A DNA stretch of 7,046 nt from Buchnera_K aphidicola_B (GCF_039388045.1 NZ_CP135016.1:1-7046), one strand, 5' to 3'; positions 1 through 5,618 are shown, numbered from the stretch's first letter. Numbers and translations are program-made. The notes: generated by a model from the sequence alone, not told the origin.

Positions 1-172
1 AGAAAATAAAACTATAACACAGGTAAAAACTGTAGTAAAATACAACAATCGTTTTTTTAATGGAATTAGTGTAAATAAAAATATTATTAAAGCATCAGCT
101 AAATCTTTAATTAATATTTTAAATGATATTTGGATATCAAAACAAATACGTATAAAATTTAATAAAATTTAA
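1..172 (+). CDS. leuA: 2-isopropylmalate synthase, C-terminal end (continuation from base 7046)
   Basis: The last two bases of the window plus base 1 form a Lys codon, and from base 2 the frame reads ENKTITQVKTVVKYNNRFF, then GISVNKNIIKASAKSLINIL, then NDIW, with a TAA stop at 170-172. This matches the end of E. coli LeuA (GQVDIVANYNGRRFHGVG, then SSAKAMVHVLNNIW) position by position, so it is the end of the leucine-binding regulatory domain. The protein ends about eight residues earlier than in E. coli, losing only the variable polar tail. No G+C-rich terminator follows; the next 100 bp is almost pure A/T and contains the 12-bp repeat. Because the regulatory domain is intact, feedback inhibition by leucine may persist; that is inference, since key residues were not checked one by one. 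Confidence 0.96.
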   Translation, partial: ENKTITQVKTVVKYNNRFFNGISVNKNIIKASAKSLINILNDIWISKQIRIKFNKI

Positions 173-191
173 TACTGCAATAATTTTATAT

Positions 192-250
192 AAATTTAAA
201 ATTAAATTTAAAATTAAATTTAAAATTAAATTTAAAATTAAATTTAAAAT
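192..250. repeat. Tandem 12-bp repeat, about five copies
   Basis: Four perfect copies of AAATTTAAAATT (192-203, 204-215, 216-227, 228-239) are followed by a fifth that matches over 11 bases (240-250). The unit is entirely A/T and nearly self-complementary. It begins 20 bp after the leuA stop. It could be simple slippage-derived sequence, an easily melted element, or a loose hairpin region ending the leu transcript. Its size and spacing resemble iterons or oriC 13-mers, but IncFII-type replicons do not use iterons, so no function is assigned. Confidence 0.95.
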
Positions 251-268
251 ATAAAATAATTAATTATT

Positions 269-324
269 TTATTCAACTTATCTTTTAGAATTACATTAAA
301 TAATTTAAAAAAAATATAATTTTA
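269..324 (+). repeat. Leader element copy A (degenerate hairpin) upstream of repA2
   Basis: This segment aligns with 1047-1098 upstream of repA1: both start TTATTCAA, then share TTTAGAATTA, an ATTAA-rich loop and TATAATTTTA. The arms 286-297 and 313-324 pair over 12 positions with one C-A mismatch (294/316) and one G-U pair (288/322), around a 15-base loop. The outer CC/GG clamp of the repA1 copy is missing. It looks like a decayed duplicate, which indicates that leader and repA were duplicated together. Confidence 0.7.
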
Positions 325-465
325 TAATTTATTTATTTATTAATCGTATTATTTTGAAAAATAAAAATATTTTTAAAAAATTTTAAATTAGTTATTTACA
401 TTTTATTAAATAAAATATAAAATAAATTTTAAAGTTAATTAATTTATTTTATAATTAAATTTAAA

Positions 466-966
466 GTGCAATTAATGATTAAAAGAAAATATATATATAA
501 TTATAATCCAAAATTTTCTCCCCCTGAACATATTAAAAATCGTTCTAAATATATTATGAATGCTATAACACATGTAAAAAGTATTGATGTCGCTAGAAAT
601 ATAATTAACAAAATTATTATACCATTAAATCCTATAACTGGTAATATTACATTTAGATTTAGAAGATTAAATGAACATAGAGCGCGTGCCATGCGAGCTA
701 TGGTGCAAGCGATGTTATATTATTTAAATGTGCATTCTAATTTAGTTAGAGCTTCTATTGAACAATTATCAGATGTATGTGGATTATCTACTATTTCAGA
801 TTCTGGAAATAAATCTATAACACGTGCCTCACGTTTAATAACTGATTTTATGGAACCTATGGGTTTTATAAAATGTATTAAAAAAAGTAGTATTTTTACA
901 AAAGAACGTTTTAAAAAAAAAATATTTCTAACACCTTTGTTTTTTGTTTTATGTGAATTAAATTAA
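466..966 (+). CDS. repA2: Short IncFII-type replication-associated protein RepA2
   Basis: This 166-residue protein belongs to the IncFII RepA family. Residues 41-124 follow RepA1 of this plasmid closely (DVARN, then FRFRRLNEHRARAMRAMVQ, then SGNKSITRASRLITDFMEPM), covering the core with the predicted winged-helix DNA-binding stretch (about 96-135). The N-terminal 40 residues differ from RepA1, and the protein ends just after the PLFF motif, lacking the roughly 115-residue basic C-terminal part present in RepA1. Nothing resembling that part follows in any frame, so this is a true shortening, not a single frameshift. The start is GTG 466, or ATG 475 nine bases later; neither has a strong ribosome site, and an in-frame TAA lies at 436. 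A 10-A run (913-922) sits near the 3' end. It may be a regulator, a decoy or a decaying paralog. Buchnera leucine plasmids typically carry two repA copies, so the family call is firm, the role is not. Confidence 0.85.
   Translation: MQLMIKRKYIYNYNPKFSPPEHIKNRSKYIMNAITHVKSIDVARNIINKIIIPLNPITGNITFRFRRLNEHRARAMRAMVQAMLYYLNVHSNLVRASIEQLSDVCGLSTISDSGNKSITRASRLITDFMEPMGFIKCIKKSSIFTKERFKKKIFLTPLFFVLCELN
667..716 (+). repeat. 50-bp block identical to 1528-1577 in repA1
   Basis: The block encodes LNEHRARAMRAMVQAM plus part of the next codon, and matches repA1 base for base, including third codon positions. It is unusually G+C rich here, with GCG, GCC, CGT and CGA codons. Outside it the two genes diverge quickly. 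Confidence 0.97.
808..876 (+). repeat. 69-bp block identical to 1669-1737 in repA1
   Basis: This encodes NKSITRASRLITDFMEPMGF plus IKC, identical in DNA to repA1. It includes the inverted repeat ACGTG-CCT-CACGT (822-834; 1683-1695 in repA1). The 91 bp between this block and the 50-bp block are only about three quarters identical by hand count. Confidence 0.97.
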
Positions 967-997
967 AAACAAATATTTAAATATTAAAATTTAATAC

Positions 998-1028
998 TTG
1001 ACAAATTTTTAAAATCTTTTATTATCTT
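998..1028 (+). promoter_or_regulatory. Candidate promoter ahead of the repA1 leader
   Basis: A perfect TTGACA (998-1003) is followed after 19 bases by TATCTT (1023-1028), four of six bases of the -10 consensus. The spacing is longer than ideal. A start near 1036 would place the strong hairpin at 1059 about 23 bases into the RNA. It could drive repA1 or a short RNA ended by the hairpin. The equivalent -35 is not present before repA2. Confidence 0.4.
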
Positions 1029-1058
1029 TATAAGAATAGTAAAAAATTATTCAAATAT

Positions 1059-1112
1059 CCTTTAGAATTATATTAATTATTTAAGTAATATAATTTTAGA
1101 GGCTATTTTTAT
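1059..1112 (+). terminator. 17-bp RNA hairpin with U-rich tail
   Basis: The left arm (1059-1075, CCTTTAGAATTATATTA) pairs with the right arm (1086-1102, TAATATAATTTTAGAGG) over 17 positions with two G-U pairs and a 10-base loop. A U-rich tail (CTATTTTTATTTT) follows. Since the two G-U pairs would be C-A mismatches on the other strand, the folding molecule is the + strand RNA. It may terminate repA2 or leuA read-through, end a short RNA from the promoter at 998, or serve in copy control. A degenerate copy precedes repA2. Confidence 0.6.
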
Positions 1113-1234
1113 TTTATAATAAATAATATTATTAAAAATTTAATAATAAAAATATTAAAATACTAAATTAAAATTTTTATAAATTTTAATTAGATATATA
1201 CAATTATACGCAAATTTTAAAATTATAAATATTT

Positions 1235-1319
1235 GACGGATTAAAAATAATTTTAAATTTTTTAAAGATACTAATTTTTATAGTGTCTTAAGCGTTCATT
1301 CTTTTAATTTATTCCCGTC
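1235..1319 (+). promoter_or_regulatory. Folded leader of repA1
   Basis: A 9-bp hairpin (AAGATACTA at 1265-1273 with TAGTGTCTT at 1281-1289; one G-U pair; loop ATTTTTA) sits inside a longer stem formed by GACGG plus ATTAAAA (1235-1246) with TTTTAAT (1302-1308) and CCGTC (1315-1319), leaving a 6-base bulge. The structure ends 9 bases before the AGG ribosome site of repA1. By position it resembles the copT target of IncFII plasmids, where an antisense RNA limits RepA synthesis. The repA2 leader has no counterpart. The fold was found by eye. Confidence 0.45.
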
Positions 1320-1327
1320 TAAAATAT

Positions 1328-1330
1328 AGG
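1328..1330 (+). promoter_or_regulatory. Ribosome binding site fixing the GTG start of repA1
   Basis: AGG lies five bases before GTG 1336. An in-frame TAG at 1327-1329 overlaps it, so the gene cannot start further upstream, and the next in-frame ATG is at codon 31, inside conserved sequence. Confidence 0.65.
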
Positions 1331-1335
1331 TTTTT

Positions 1336-2178
1336 GTGTTTAAATTAAATTATGTAAATAATAAAAGACCGGTTTTTAAAAAGTCAATTAATGACAAAAA
1401 AAGACCTGCATTTATTCGATATGCTATGAAACGAGCTAATGAAACTGATGTTGCTAGAAATGAATTAAATTATACTATAATACCAATAAATACTAAAACA
1501 GGTCAACCTATAAAACGTTTTAGAAGGTTAAATGAACATAGAGCGCGTGCCATGCGAGCTATGGTGCAAGCGATGTTGTACAATTTTAATATTGCTTCTA
1601 ATTTAGTTATGGCTTCTGTAGAACAGTTATCAGACTCATGTGGTTTATCTACTATTTCTAAAGCAGGTAATAAATCTATAACACGTGCCTCACGTTTAAT
1701 AACTGATTTTATGGAACCTATGGGTTTTATAAAATGTGTTAAAATTTGGGATCCTTTATTAGGGAGTTATATTCCTAAAATGATTTCTTTAAATCCTTTA
1801 TTTTTTATGTTATTCGGAATTACTTCAGAATCTTTAAATAAAGCTAAAAATGCTCAATTAAATTGGATTAATAATAATCTTTTAAATAAAGGATTATCTC
1901 CTACAAACTTTAAAAAAATAAAAAAAAATGCAAAAAAAGAACATATAAAAAGAGCATTAAAACATAGAAATTATAAATATCATATCAATAATCAACATAA
2001 AAAAGCAAATAAAATAACACATTTACCTGAAAAAGATGCGCGATTATATATTTTAAATAGTATTGTGAAAAGATATAATTCTCATGAATTAAATAAAATG
2101 GGTCCAGTAGAATTGCGAAATAAAGTTAATATAGAATATTGTCAATTACGTAATATAGTAATTAATACAAAATGGTGA
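1336..2178 (+). CDS. repA1: IncFII-type replication initiator RepA1
   Basis: RepA1 is a 280-residue initiator of the IncFII RepA family, about the usual length, expected to bind the plasmid origin and start replication. Visible parts are an N-terminal KKRPAFIRYAMKRAN stretch (21-35), the arginine-rich RFRRLNEHRARAMRAMVQAM (61-80), a predicted winged-helix region (about 93-132: ASVEQLSDSCGLSTIS and GNKSITRASRLITDF), the LNPLFFMLFGI motif (152-162) and a strongly basic C-terminal third (180-230). It starts at GTG with an AGG site five bases upstream. Its leader is folded and a candidate opposing promoter lies in codons 8-17, which suggests post-transcriptional control. It shares two perfectly identical DNA blocks with repA2. 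Its 5' portion uses CGT/CGA and GCG/GCC codons unlike the A/T-ending codons of the leu genes. In IncFII plasmids the origin lies just after repA, here the poly(T)/poly(A) spacer. Family assignment is firm; initiator function follows from family and the missing C-terminus of RepA2. Confidence 0.93.
   Translation: MFKLNYVNNKRPVFKKSINDKKRPAFIRYAMKRANETDVARNELNYTIIPINTKTGQPIKRFRRLNEHRARAMRAMVQAMLYNFNIASNLVMASVEQLSDSCGLSTISKAGNKSITRASRLITDFMEPMGFIKCVKIWDPLLGSYIPKMISLNPLFFMLFGITSESLNKAKNAQLNWINNNLLNKGLSPTNFKKIKKNAKKEHIKRALKHRNYKYHINNQHKKANKITHLPEKDARLYILNSIVKRYNSHELNKMGPVELRNKVNIEYCQLRNIVINTKW
1358..1387 (-). promoter_or_regulatory. Candidate antisense promoter inside the 5' end of repA1
   Basis: On the minus strand, TTGACT (1387-1382) and TATTAT (1363-1358) are separated by 18 bases, each matching five of six consensus bases. 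Transcription would start near 1351 and run back across the repA1 start codon, its ribosome site and the leader fold. In such A/T-rich DNA, -10-like matches are common, so the -35 carries most of the weight. This would be a CopA-like antisense RNA if real. Confidence 0.3.
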
Positions 2179-2508
2179 ATTAATTATTTTATTGGGTTTA
2201 AAAAATTTTTTTTTTTTTAAATATTTATTAGGGTTTTTTTATTTTTTTTTATATGCATATTGAAGTGTGTTTTTTTTGCTATAGGAATTTAAAATATATG
2301 CAAAATAAAAAATAAAAAAAAAATAAAAAAAAAAAAAGAGAAAGAATAATAATAAATAGAGTTAAATAATATAAATAAAAAAAGAAAAAAGTATTTTTAT
2401 AAAACTAAATATGATACAATTTAAATTATCAAAATATATTTTAAATAATAAAAAATAAATTCTTTATTATATAAAATATTTATTTTAATATTATAGAAAT
2501 TATTTCTT
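2179..2508. other. Poly(T)/poly(A) spacer, candidate replication origin and leu promoter region
   Basis: No gene is seen. The first part is T-rich on the + strand, with a 13-T run (2206-2218) and two similar stretches beginning TTATTGGGTTT (2188) and TTATTAGGGTTT (2226). It then switches to A-rich (2291-2392). An imperfect inverted repeat joins the halves: GCATAT (2255-2260) preceded by T-runs pairs with ATATGC (2296-2301) followed by A-runs, around a 35-base loop with most of the local G. IncFII plasmids have the cis element and origin directly downstream of repA, so this is the best origin candidate. No clear DnaA box was found. Confidence 0.4.
2412..2420 (+). promoter_or_regulatory. Candidate extended -10 promoter for leuBCDA
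   Basis: TGATACAAT combines the extended -10 dinucleotide TG with TACAAT (five of six). The -35 side is only a T-run (2394-2399), so it would rely on the extended -10. A start near 2427 leaves a leader of about 82 bases before leuB. No leucine-rich leader peptide or attenuator hairpin is seen. Confidence 0.35.
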
Positions 2509-3606
2509 ATGAAAAAAAAAATGAAAATAGCTATTCTTCCTGGTGATGGAATTGGACCGGAAGTAATGAATGAAACTTATAAAATTATAAATGTACTTAA
2601 AGAAAAATTTAAATTAAATATACAAACTAGTGAATATGACGTTGGTGGAATTGCAATAGATAAATATGGAACTCCTTTACCAAAAAAAACTTTAATCGGT
2701 TGTGAAAAATCCGATGCAATATTATTTGGTTCTGTAGGAGGTGAAAAATGGAGAAATTTACCATTAGATAAACAACCAGAAAGTGGTTCTTTATTACCAA
2801 TAAGAAAATATTTCAAACTTTTTTACAACATAAGACCTTCAATTTTATATAAAGGATTAGAAGAAATTTCTCCAATTAAAAATAAAATCATAAAAAATGG
2901 ATTTAATATTCTTTGTATACGTGAACTTACTGGAGGAATATATTTTGGCAAACCAAAAAAACAAAAACTAAATGTGATAAATAAATATGCTTTAGATACT
3001 AAAATCTATTATCAAAAAGAAATAGAAAGGATAACTAAAATAGCATTTAAATTAGCTAGAAAAAGAAAAAAAAAAATTACTTCTATTGATAAATCAAATG
3101 TTTTATATAGTTCATTATTATGGAGAAATACAGTTAATAAAATATCTAAAAAATACCCAGATGTAGAAGTAAAACATTTATATATAGATAATGCTGTTAT
3201 GCAAATAATAAATAATCCTAAACAATTCGATGTTTTATTATGTTCTAATTTATTTGGTGATATAATTTCTGATGGTTGTGCTATGATTACTGGTTCTGTA
3301 GGAATGTTACCATCAGCTAGTATTAATAAAGAAGGTTTTGGATTATATGAACCAGCAGGTGGTAGTGCGCCAGATATTAAAGGTAAAAATTTAGCAAATC
3401 CAATAGCTCAAATTTTGTCATTAGCTTTACTAATAAAACATACTTTTAAATTATATAAAATTGCAGATTATATAGAAAATGCTGTTAAAAAAACTTTACA
3501 AAAAGGATATAAAACAGCTGATCTAGCAAAAAATAATACTTATATACATACCAATACTATGGGTGATATAATTGCAAAATTTTTATATAAAGAAGGAAAA
3601 TATTAA
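2509..3606 (+). CDS. leuB: 3-isopropylmalate dehydrogenase
   Basis: LeuB oxidises and decarboxylates (2R,3S)-3-isopropylmalate with NAD+ to 2-ketoisocaproate in the cytoplasm. The 365 residues match the family length. Motifs in order are the start ILPGDGIGPEVM (9-20), substrate arginines R100, R110 and R138, RELTGGIYFG with catalytic Y145, SIDKSNVL with catalytic K195, metal-binding aspartates D227, D251 and D255, and the NAD-binding GFGLYEPAGGSAPDI (276-290). SDG replaces the SDE of E. coli next to D255. The start is uncertain by four codons: ATG 2509 begins MKKKMKIAIL, while ATG 2521 begins MKIAIL after a 10-A run; neither has a clear ribosome site. An 11-A run lies at 3066-3076. It is first in the operon here, whereas it is second in enterobacteria. 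leuC starts two bases after its stop, so translation is probably coupled. Confidence 0.98.
   Translation: MKKKMKIAILPGDGIGPEVMNETYKIINVLKEKFKLNIQTSEYDVGGIAIDKYGTPLPKKTLIGCEKSDAILFGSVGGEKWRNLPLDKQPESGSLLPIRKYFKLFYNIRPSILYKGLEEISPIKNKIIKNGFNILCIRELTGGIYFGKPKKQKLNVINKYALDTKIYYQKEIERITKIAFKLARKRKKKITSIDKSNVLYSSLLWRNTVNKISKKYPDVEVKHLYIDNAVMQIINNPKQFDVLLCSNLFGDIISDGCAMITGSVGMLPSASINKEGFGLYEPAGGSAPDIKGKNLANPIAQILSLALLIKHTFKLYKIADYIENAVKKTLQKGYKTADLAKNNTYIHTNTMGDIIAKFLYKEGKY
2512..2521 (+). repeat. Poly(A) run at the leuB start
   Basis: Ten A residues separate the two possible ATG starts of leuB. If the second ATG (2521) is used, length changes in the run would not shift the reading frame. Confidence 0.9.
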
Positions 3607-3608
3607 AC

Positions 3609-5015
3609 ATGCAAACTTTATATCACAAATTATATAAAAAACATATTGTTTATGAAAATGAAAATGAAACACCATTATTATATATTGATTTACATTTAAT
3701 TCATGAAGTTACATCTCCTCAAGCATTTAATGGTTTAAGAGAAAAAAATCGAACTGTTTATAAACCTAGTAAAACTTTCGCAACTATGGATCATAATGTT
3801 CCTACTAATAATAGAAATTTAGAAAAATCTGAAAAAATGGCTAAAAAACAAATGCAAGCTTTAATGAATAATTGTAAAGAATTTAATATTAATTTATATG
3901 ATCTTGAACATGAAAATCAAGGAATTGTACATGTAATAGGGCCTGAACAGGGATTAACTTTACCAGGTATGACAATAGTTTGTGGAGATTCACATACCTC
4001 TACACATGGTGCTTTTGGAGCTTTAGCATTTGGAATTGGCACATCAGAAGTAGAACACGTATTAGCTACACAAACAATACAACAAAAACTTTACAAAACT
4101 ATGAAAATCAAAATAGAAGGAAAAATAAATAATTTTATAACAGCAAAAGATATAATATTATTTATTATTGGAAAATTTGGAACTGAAATAGGAACTGGAT
4201 ATGTAATTGAATTTTGCGGAAATACAATTAAAGAATTAAATATGGATAATCGAATGACTTTATGTAATATGGCAATTGAGATGGGTGCAAAATCTGGAAT
4301 AATTGCTCCAGATAAAACAACATATAAATATTTAAAAAATTTACCATATGCACCAAAAGGAGAAAATTGGAAAAAAGCAAAAAAATATTGGAAAACATTA
4401 AAATCTGAAAAAAATGCTAAATTTGATAAAATATTAAAAATAAATATTAAAAATTTAAAACCTCAAATTACTTGGGGTACGAATCCAGGACAAGTAATAT
4501 CTATAAATGAAAAAACACCAAATTTAAATTCTTTCGATAATAAAATAGAAAAAAAATCAGCTGAAAAAGCTTTTAAATACATGGATATAAAACCAGATTC
4601 TTATTTAAAAAATATAAAAGTAGATAAAGTTTTTATAGGATCTTGTACAAATTCTAGAATAGATGATTTACGCTCTGCTGCAAATATTATTAAATATTTA
4701 AATAATAAAACTGTTAAAATAAAAGCAATTGTAGTACCAGGGTCTAATTTAGTTAAAAAACAAGCTGAAAAAGAAGGTTTAGATAAAATTTTTAAAAAAG
4801 CAGGTTTTGAATGGCGTTATGCTGGATGTTCAATGTGCTTAGCTATGAATAAAGATAAACTAAAACCTAAAGAAAGATGTGCATCAACAAGCAACAGAAA
4901 TTTTGAAAGTCGACAAGGAAGATTAGGTAGAACACATTTAGTTAGTCCAATTATGGCTGCAGCAGCTGCTTTATTTGGTTTTTTTGTAGATATAACTGAA
5001 ATAAAAAAGGTTTAA
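3609..5015 (+). CDS. leuC: 3-isopropylmalate dehydratase, large subunit
   Basis: LeuC is the iron-sulfur subunit of isopropylmalate isomerase, which with LeuD converts 2-isopropylmalate to 3-isopropylmalate. At 468 residues it equals the family length (466 in E. coli). It starts LYHKLYKKHIVYENENETPL, and carries the motifs KTFATMDHNVPT, PGMTIVCGDSHTSTHGAFGA, FGIGTSEVEHVLATQT and TWGTNPGQVIS. The 4Fe-4S ligands are C346 (VFIGSCTNSR), C407 and C410 (AGCSMCLAMN), and the substrate-binding SNRNFESRQG and RTHLVSPIMAAAAA follow. The ATG lies two bases after the leuB stop with no separate ribosome site, consistent with translational coupling. Its end contains AAAAAGG, which serves leuD. Cluster assembly must come from chromosomal genes. 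All catalytic features are present, so it looks functional. Confidence 0.98.
   Translation: MQTLYHKLYKKHIVYENENETPLLYIDLHLIHEVTSPQAFNGLREKNRTVYKPSKTFATMDHNVPTNNRNLEKSEKMAKKQMQALMNNCKEFNINLYDLEHENQGIVHVIGPEQGLTLPGMTIVCGDSHTSTHGAFGALAFGIGTSEVEHVLATQTIQQKLYKTMKIKIEGKINNFITAKDIILFIIGKFGTEIGTGYVIEFCGNTIKELNMDNRMTLCNMAIEMGAKSGIIAPDKTTYKYLKNLPYAPKGENWKKAKKYWKTLKSEKNAKFDKILKINIKNLKPQITWGTNPGQVISINEKTPNLNSFDNKIEKKSAEKAFKYMDIKPDSYLKNIKVDKVFIGSCTNSRIDDLRSAANIIKYLNNKTVKIKAIVVPGSNLVKKQAEKEGLDKIFKKAGFEWRYAGCSMCLAMNKDKLKPKERCASTSNRNFESRQGRLGRTHLVSPIMAAAAALFGFFVDITEIKKV
5004..5010 (+). promoter_or_regulatory. Ribosome binding site of leuD within the end of leuC
   Basis: AAAAAGG eight bases before ATG 5019 is the clearest Shine-Dalgarno-like site in the leu operon. 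It lies inside the last leuC codons, tying leuD translation to ribosomes finishing leuC. Confidence 0.55.
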
Positions 5016-5018
5016 AAA

Positions 5019-5618
5019 ATGGAAAAATTTAAAAAACACACTGGATTAGTATTACCTTTAAATATTTCTAATATTGATACAGATGCAATTATCCCTAAAC
5101 AATTTTTGAAAAAATTAACAAAAACAGGTTTTGGTGAAAATTTATTTCATAATTGGAGATATACAGATAAAAATGGAAAAAATTTAAATAAAAGTTTTAT
5201 ATTAAATAAAAAAGAATATAAAAATGCTAGTATTATTCTAACAAGAGAAAATTTTGGTTGTGGTTCTTCACGTGAACACGCTGTTTGGGCATTAAAAGAC
5301 TATGGATTTAAAGTAGTTATAAGTTCAAGTTTTTCAGATATATTTTATAATAATAGTATAAATAATTGTTTAATACCTATAATTTTAGAAAAAAAAAAAA
5401 TAGATTTATTATTTAAAATTGTAATGAATAATAAAATATTATGTTCTGTAAATTTAAAGAAAAATATAATAAATATAAAAAAATATTATTTTAAATTTGA
5501 AATTGATGAATATAAAAAATATTGTTTAATGAATGGATTAGATAATATAGATATAACTTTAAAATATCTCAAACATATTAAAAAGTATGAAAAAAAAATA
5601 CCTGTTTTTTTTAGTTAA
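5019..5618 (+). CDS. leuD: 3-isopropylmalate dehydratase, small subunit
   Basis: LeuD is the small (swivel-domain) subunit that pairs with LeuC to form the active isomerase and contributes substrate-binding residues. The 199 residues compare with 201 in E. coli. Motifs are KHTGLVLPLNISNIDTDAII near the start, PKQFL, GFGENLFHNWR, the signature ENFGCGSSREHA (77-88), DYGFKVVISSSFSDIFYNNS, and CLMNGLDNIDITL near the end. VWAL replaces the PWAL of E. coli after the signature. It starts three bases after the leuC stop with a good ribosome site. A 12-A run (5389-5400) encodes EKKKI at mid-gene and is a likely polymerase slippage point. The last third is rich in Lys, Asn and Ile, as expected for strong A+T pressure, but the fold-defining motifs are intact. 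Confidence 0.97.
   Translation: MEKFKKHTGLVLPLNISNIDTDAIIPKQFLKKLTKTGFGENLFHNWRYTDKNGKNLNKSFILNKKEYKNASIILTRENFGCGSSREHAVWALKDYGFKVVISSSFSDIFYNNSINNCLIPIILEKKKIDLLFKIVMNNKILCSVNLKKNIINIKKYYFKFEIDEYKKYCLMNGLDNIDITLKYLKHIKKYEKKIPVFFS
5389..5400 (+). repeat. 12-A run inside leuD
   Basis: The longest homopolymer within a gene of this window; the frame is intact as written. Transcriptional slippage at such tracts is documented in Buchnera. Confidence 0.95.

Larger units (their letters stand above)
173..465. other. A/T-only spacer between leuA and repA2
   Basis: No gene is visible. The stretch holds a 12-bp tandem repeat (192-250), a worn copy of the repA leader element (269-324) and short A/T palindromes such as the one at 402-418 (ATTTTATT, one A, AATAAAAT). 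Past 325 the bases are almost all A and T. No clear promoter for repA2 could be picked out, so repA2 may be transcribed by read-through from leuA. Confidence 0.6.
967..1335. other. Structured spacer between repA2 and repA1
   Basis: No coding sequence is seen. In order it holds a consensus -35 with a fair -10 (998-1028), a weak DnaA-like match TTATTCAAA (1047-1055), a strong hairpin with U-rich tail (1059-1112), an A/T stretch, another weak DnaA-like match TTATACGCA (1204-1212), and the repA1 leader fold (1235-1319). It is about 90 bp longer than the matching leader of repA2, and its last 100 bp contain most of its G and C. Confidence 0.65.

Noticed and set aside
1..172. A separate small gene or a leuA pseudogene fragment at the left end
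   Set aside because: It joins base 7046 in frame and completes leuA.
501..692. Minus-strand open frame with hydrophobic residues, looking like a small membrane protein
   Set aside because: It is the reverse of repA2 codons; A/T-rich antisense frames often look hydrophobic.
967..1060. A frameshifted remnant of the missing RepA2 C-terminus
   Set aside because: No frame here resembles the RepA1 segment after residue 162; the sequence is A/T spacer.
1047..1212. DnaA boxes TTATTCAAA (1047) and TTATACGCA (1204)
   Set aside because: Each has one mismatch to TTATNCACA, but such near matches are expected by chance in A/T-rich DNA, and they lie away from the expected origin side of repA1.
1283..1348. 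A tap-like leader peptide coupled to repA1
   Set aside because: Only trivial frames exist (GTG TCT TAA at 1283; a five-codon frame from TTG 1334); none resembles the IncFII tap gene.
2411..2458. 15-codon frame upstream of leuB as a leucine leader peptide
   Set aside because: It has only two separate Leu codons, no ribosome site, no following attenuator hairpin, and overlaps the candidate -10.
2577..2816. Open frame of 79 codons on the minus strand
   Set aside because: It is antisense to the conserved N-terminal half of leuB, with no ribosome site or family resemblance.
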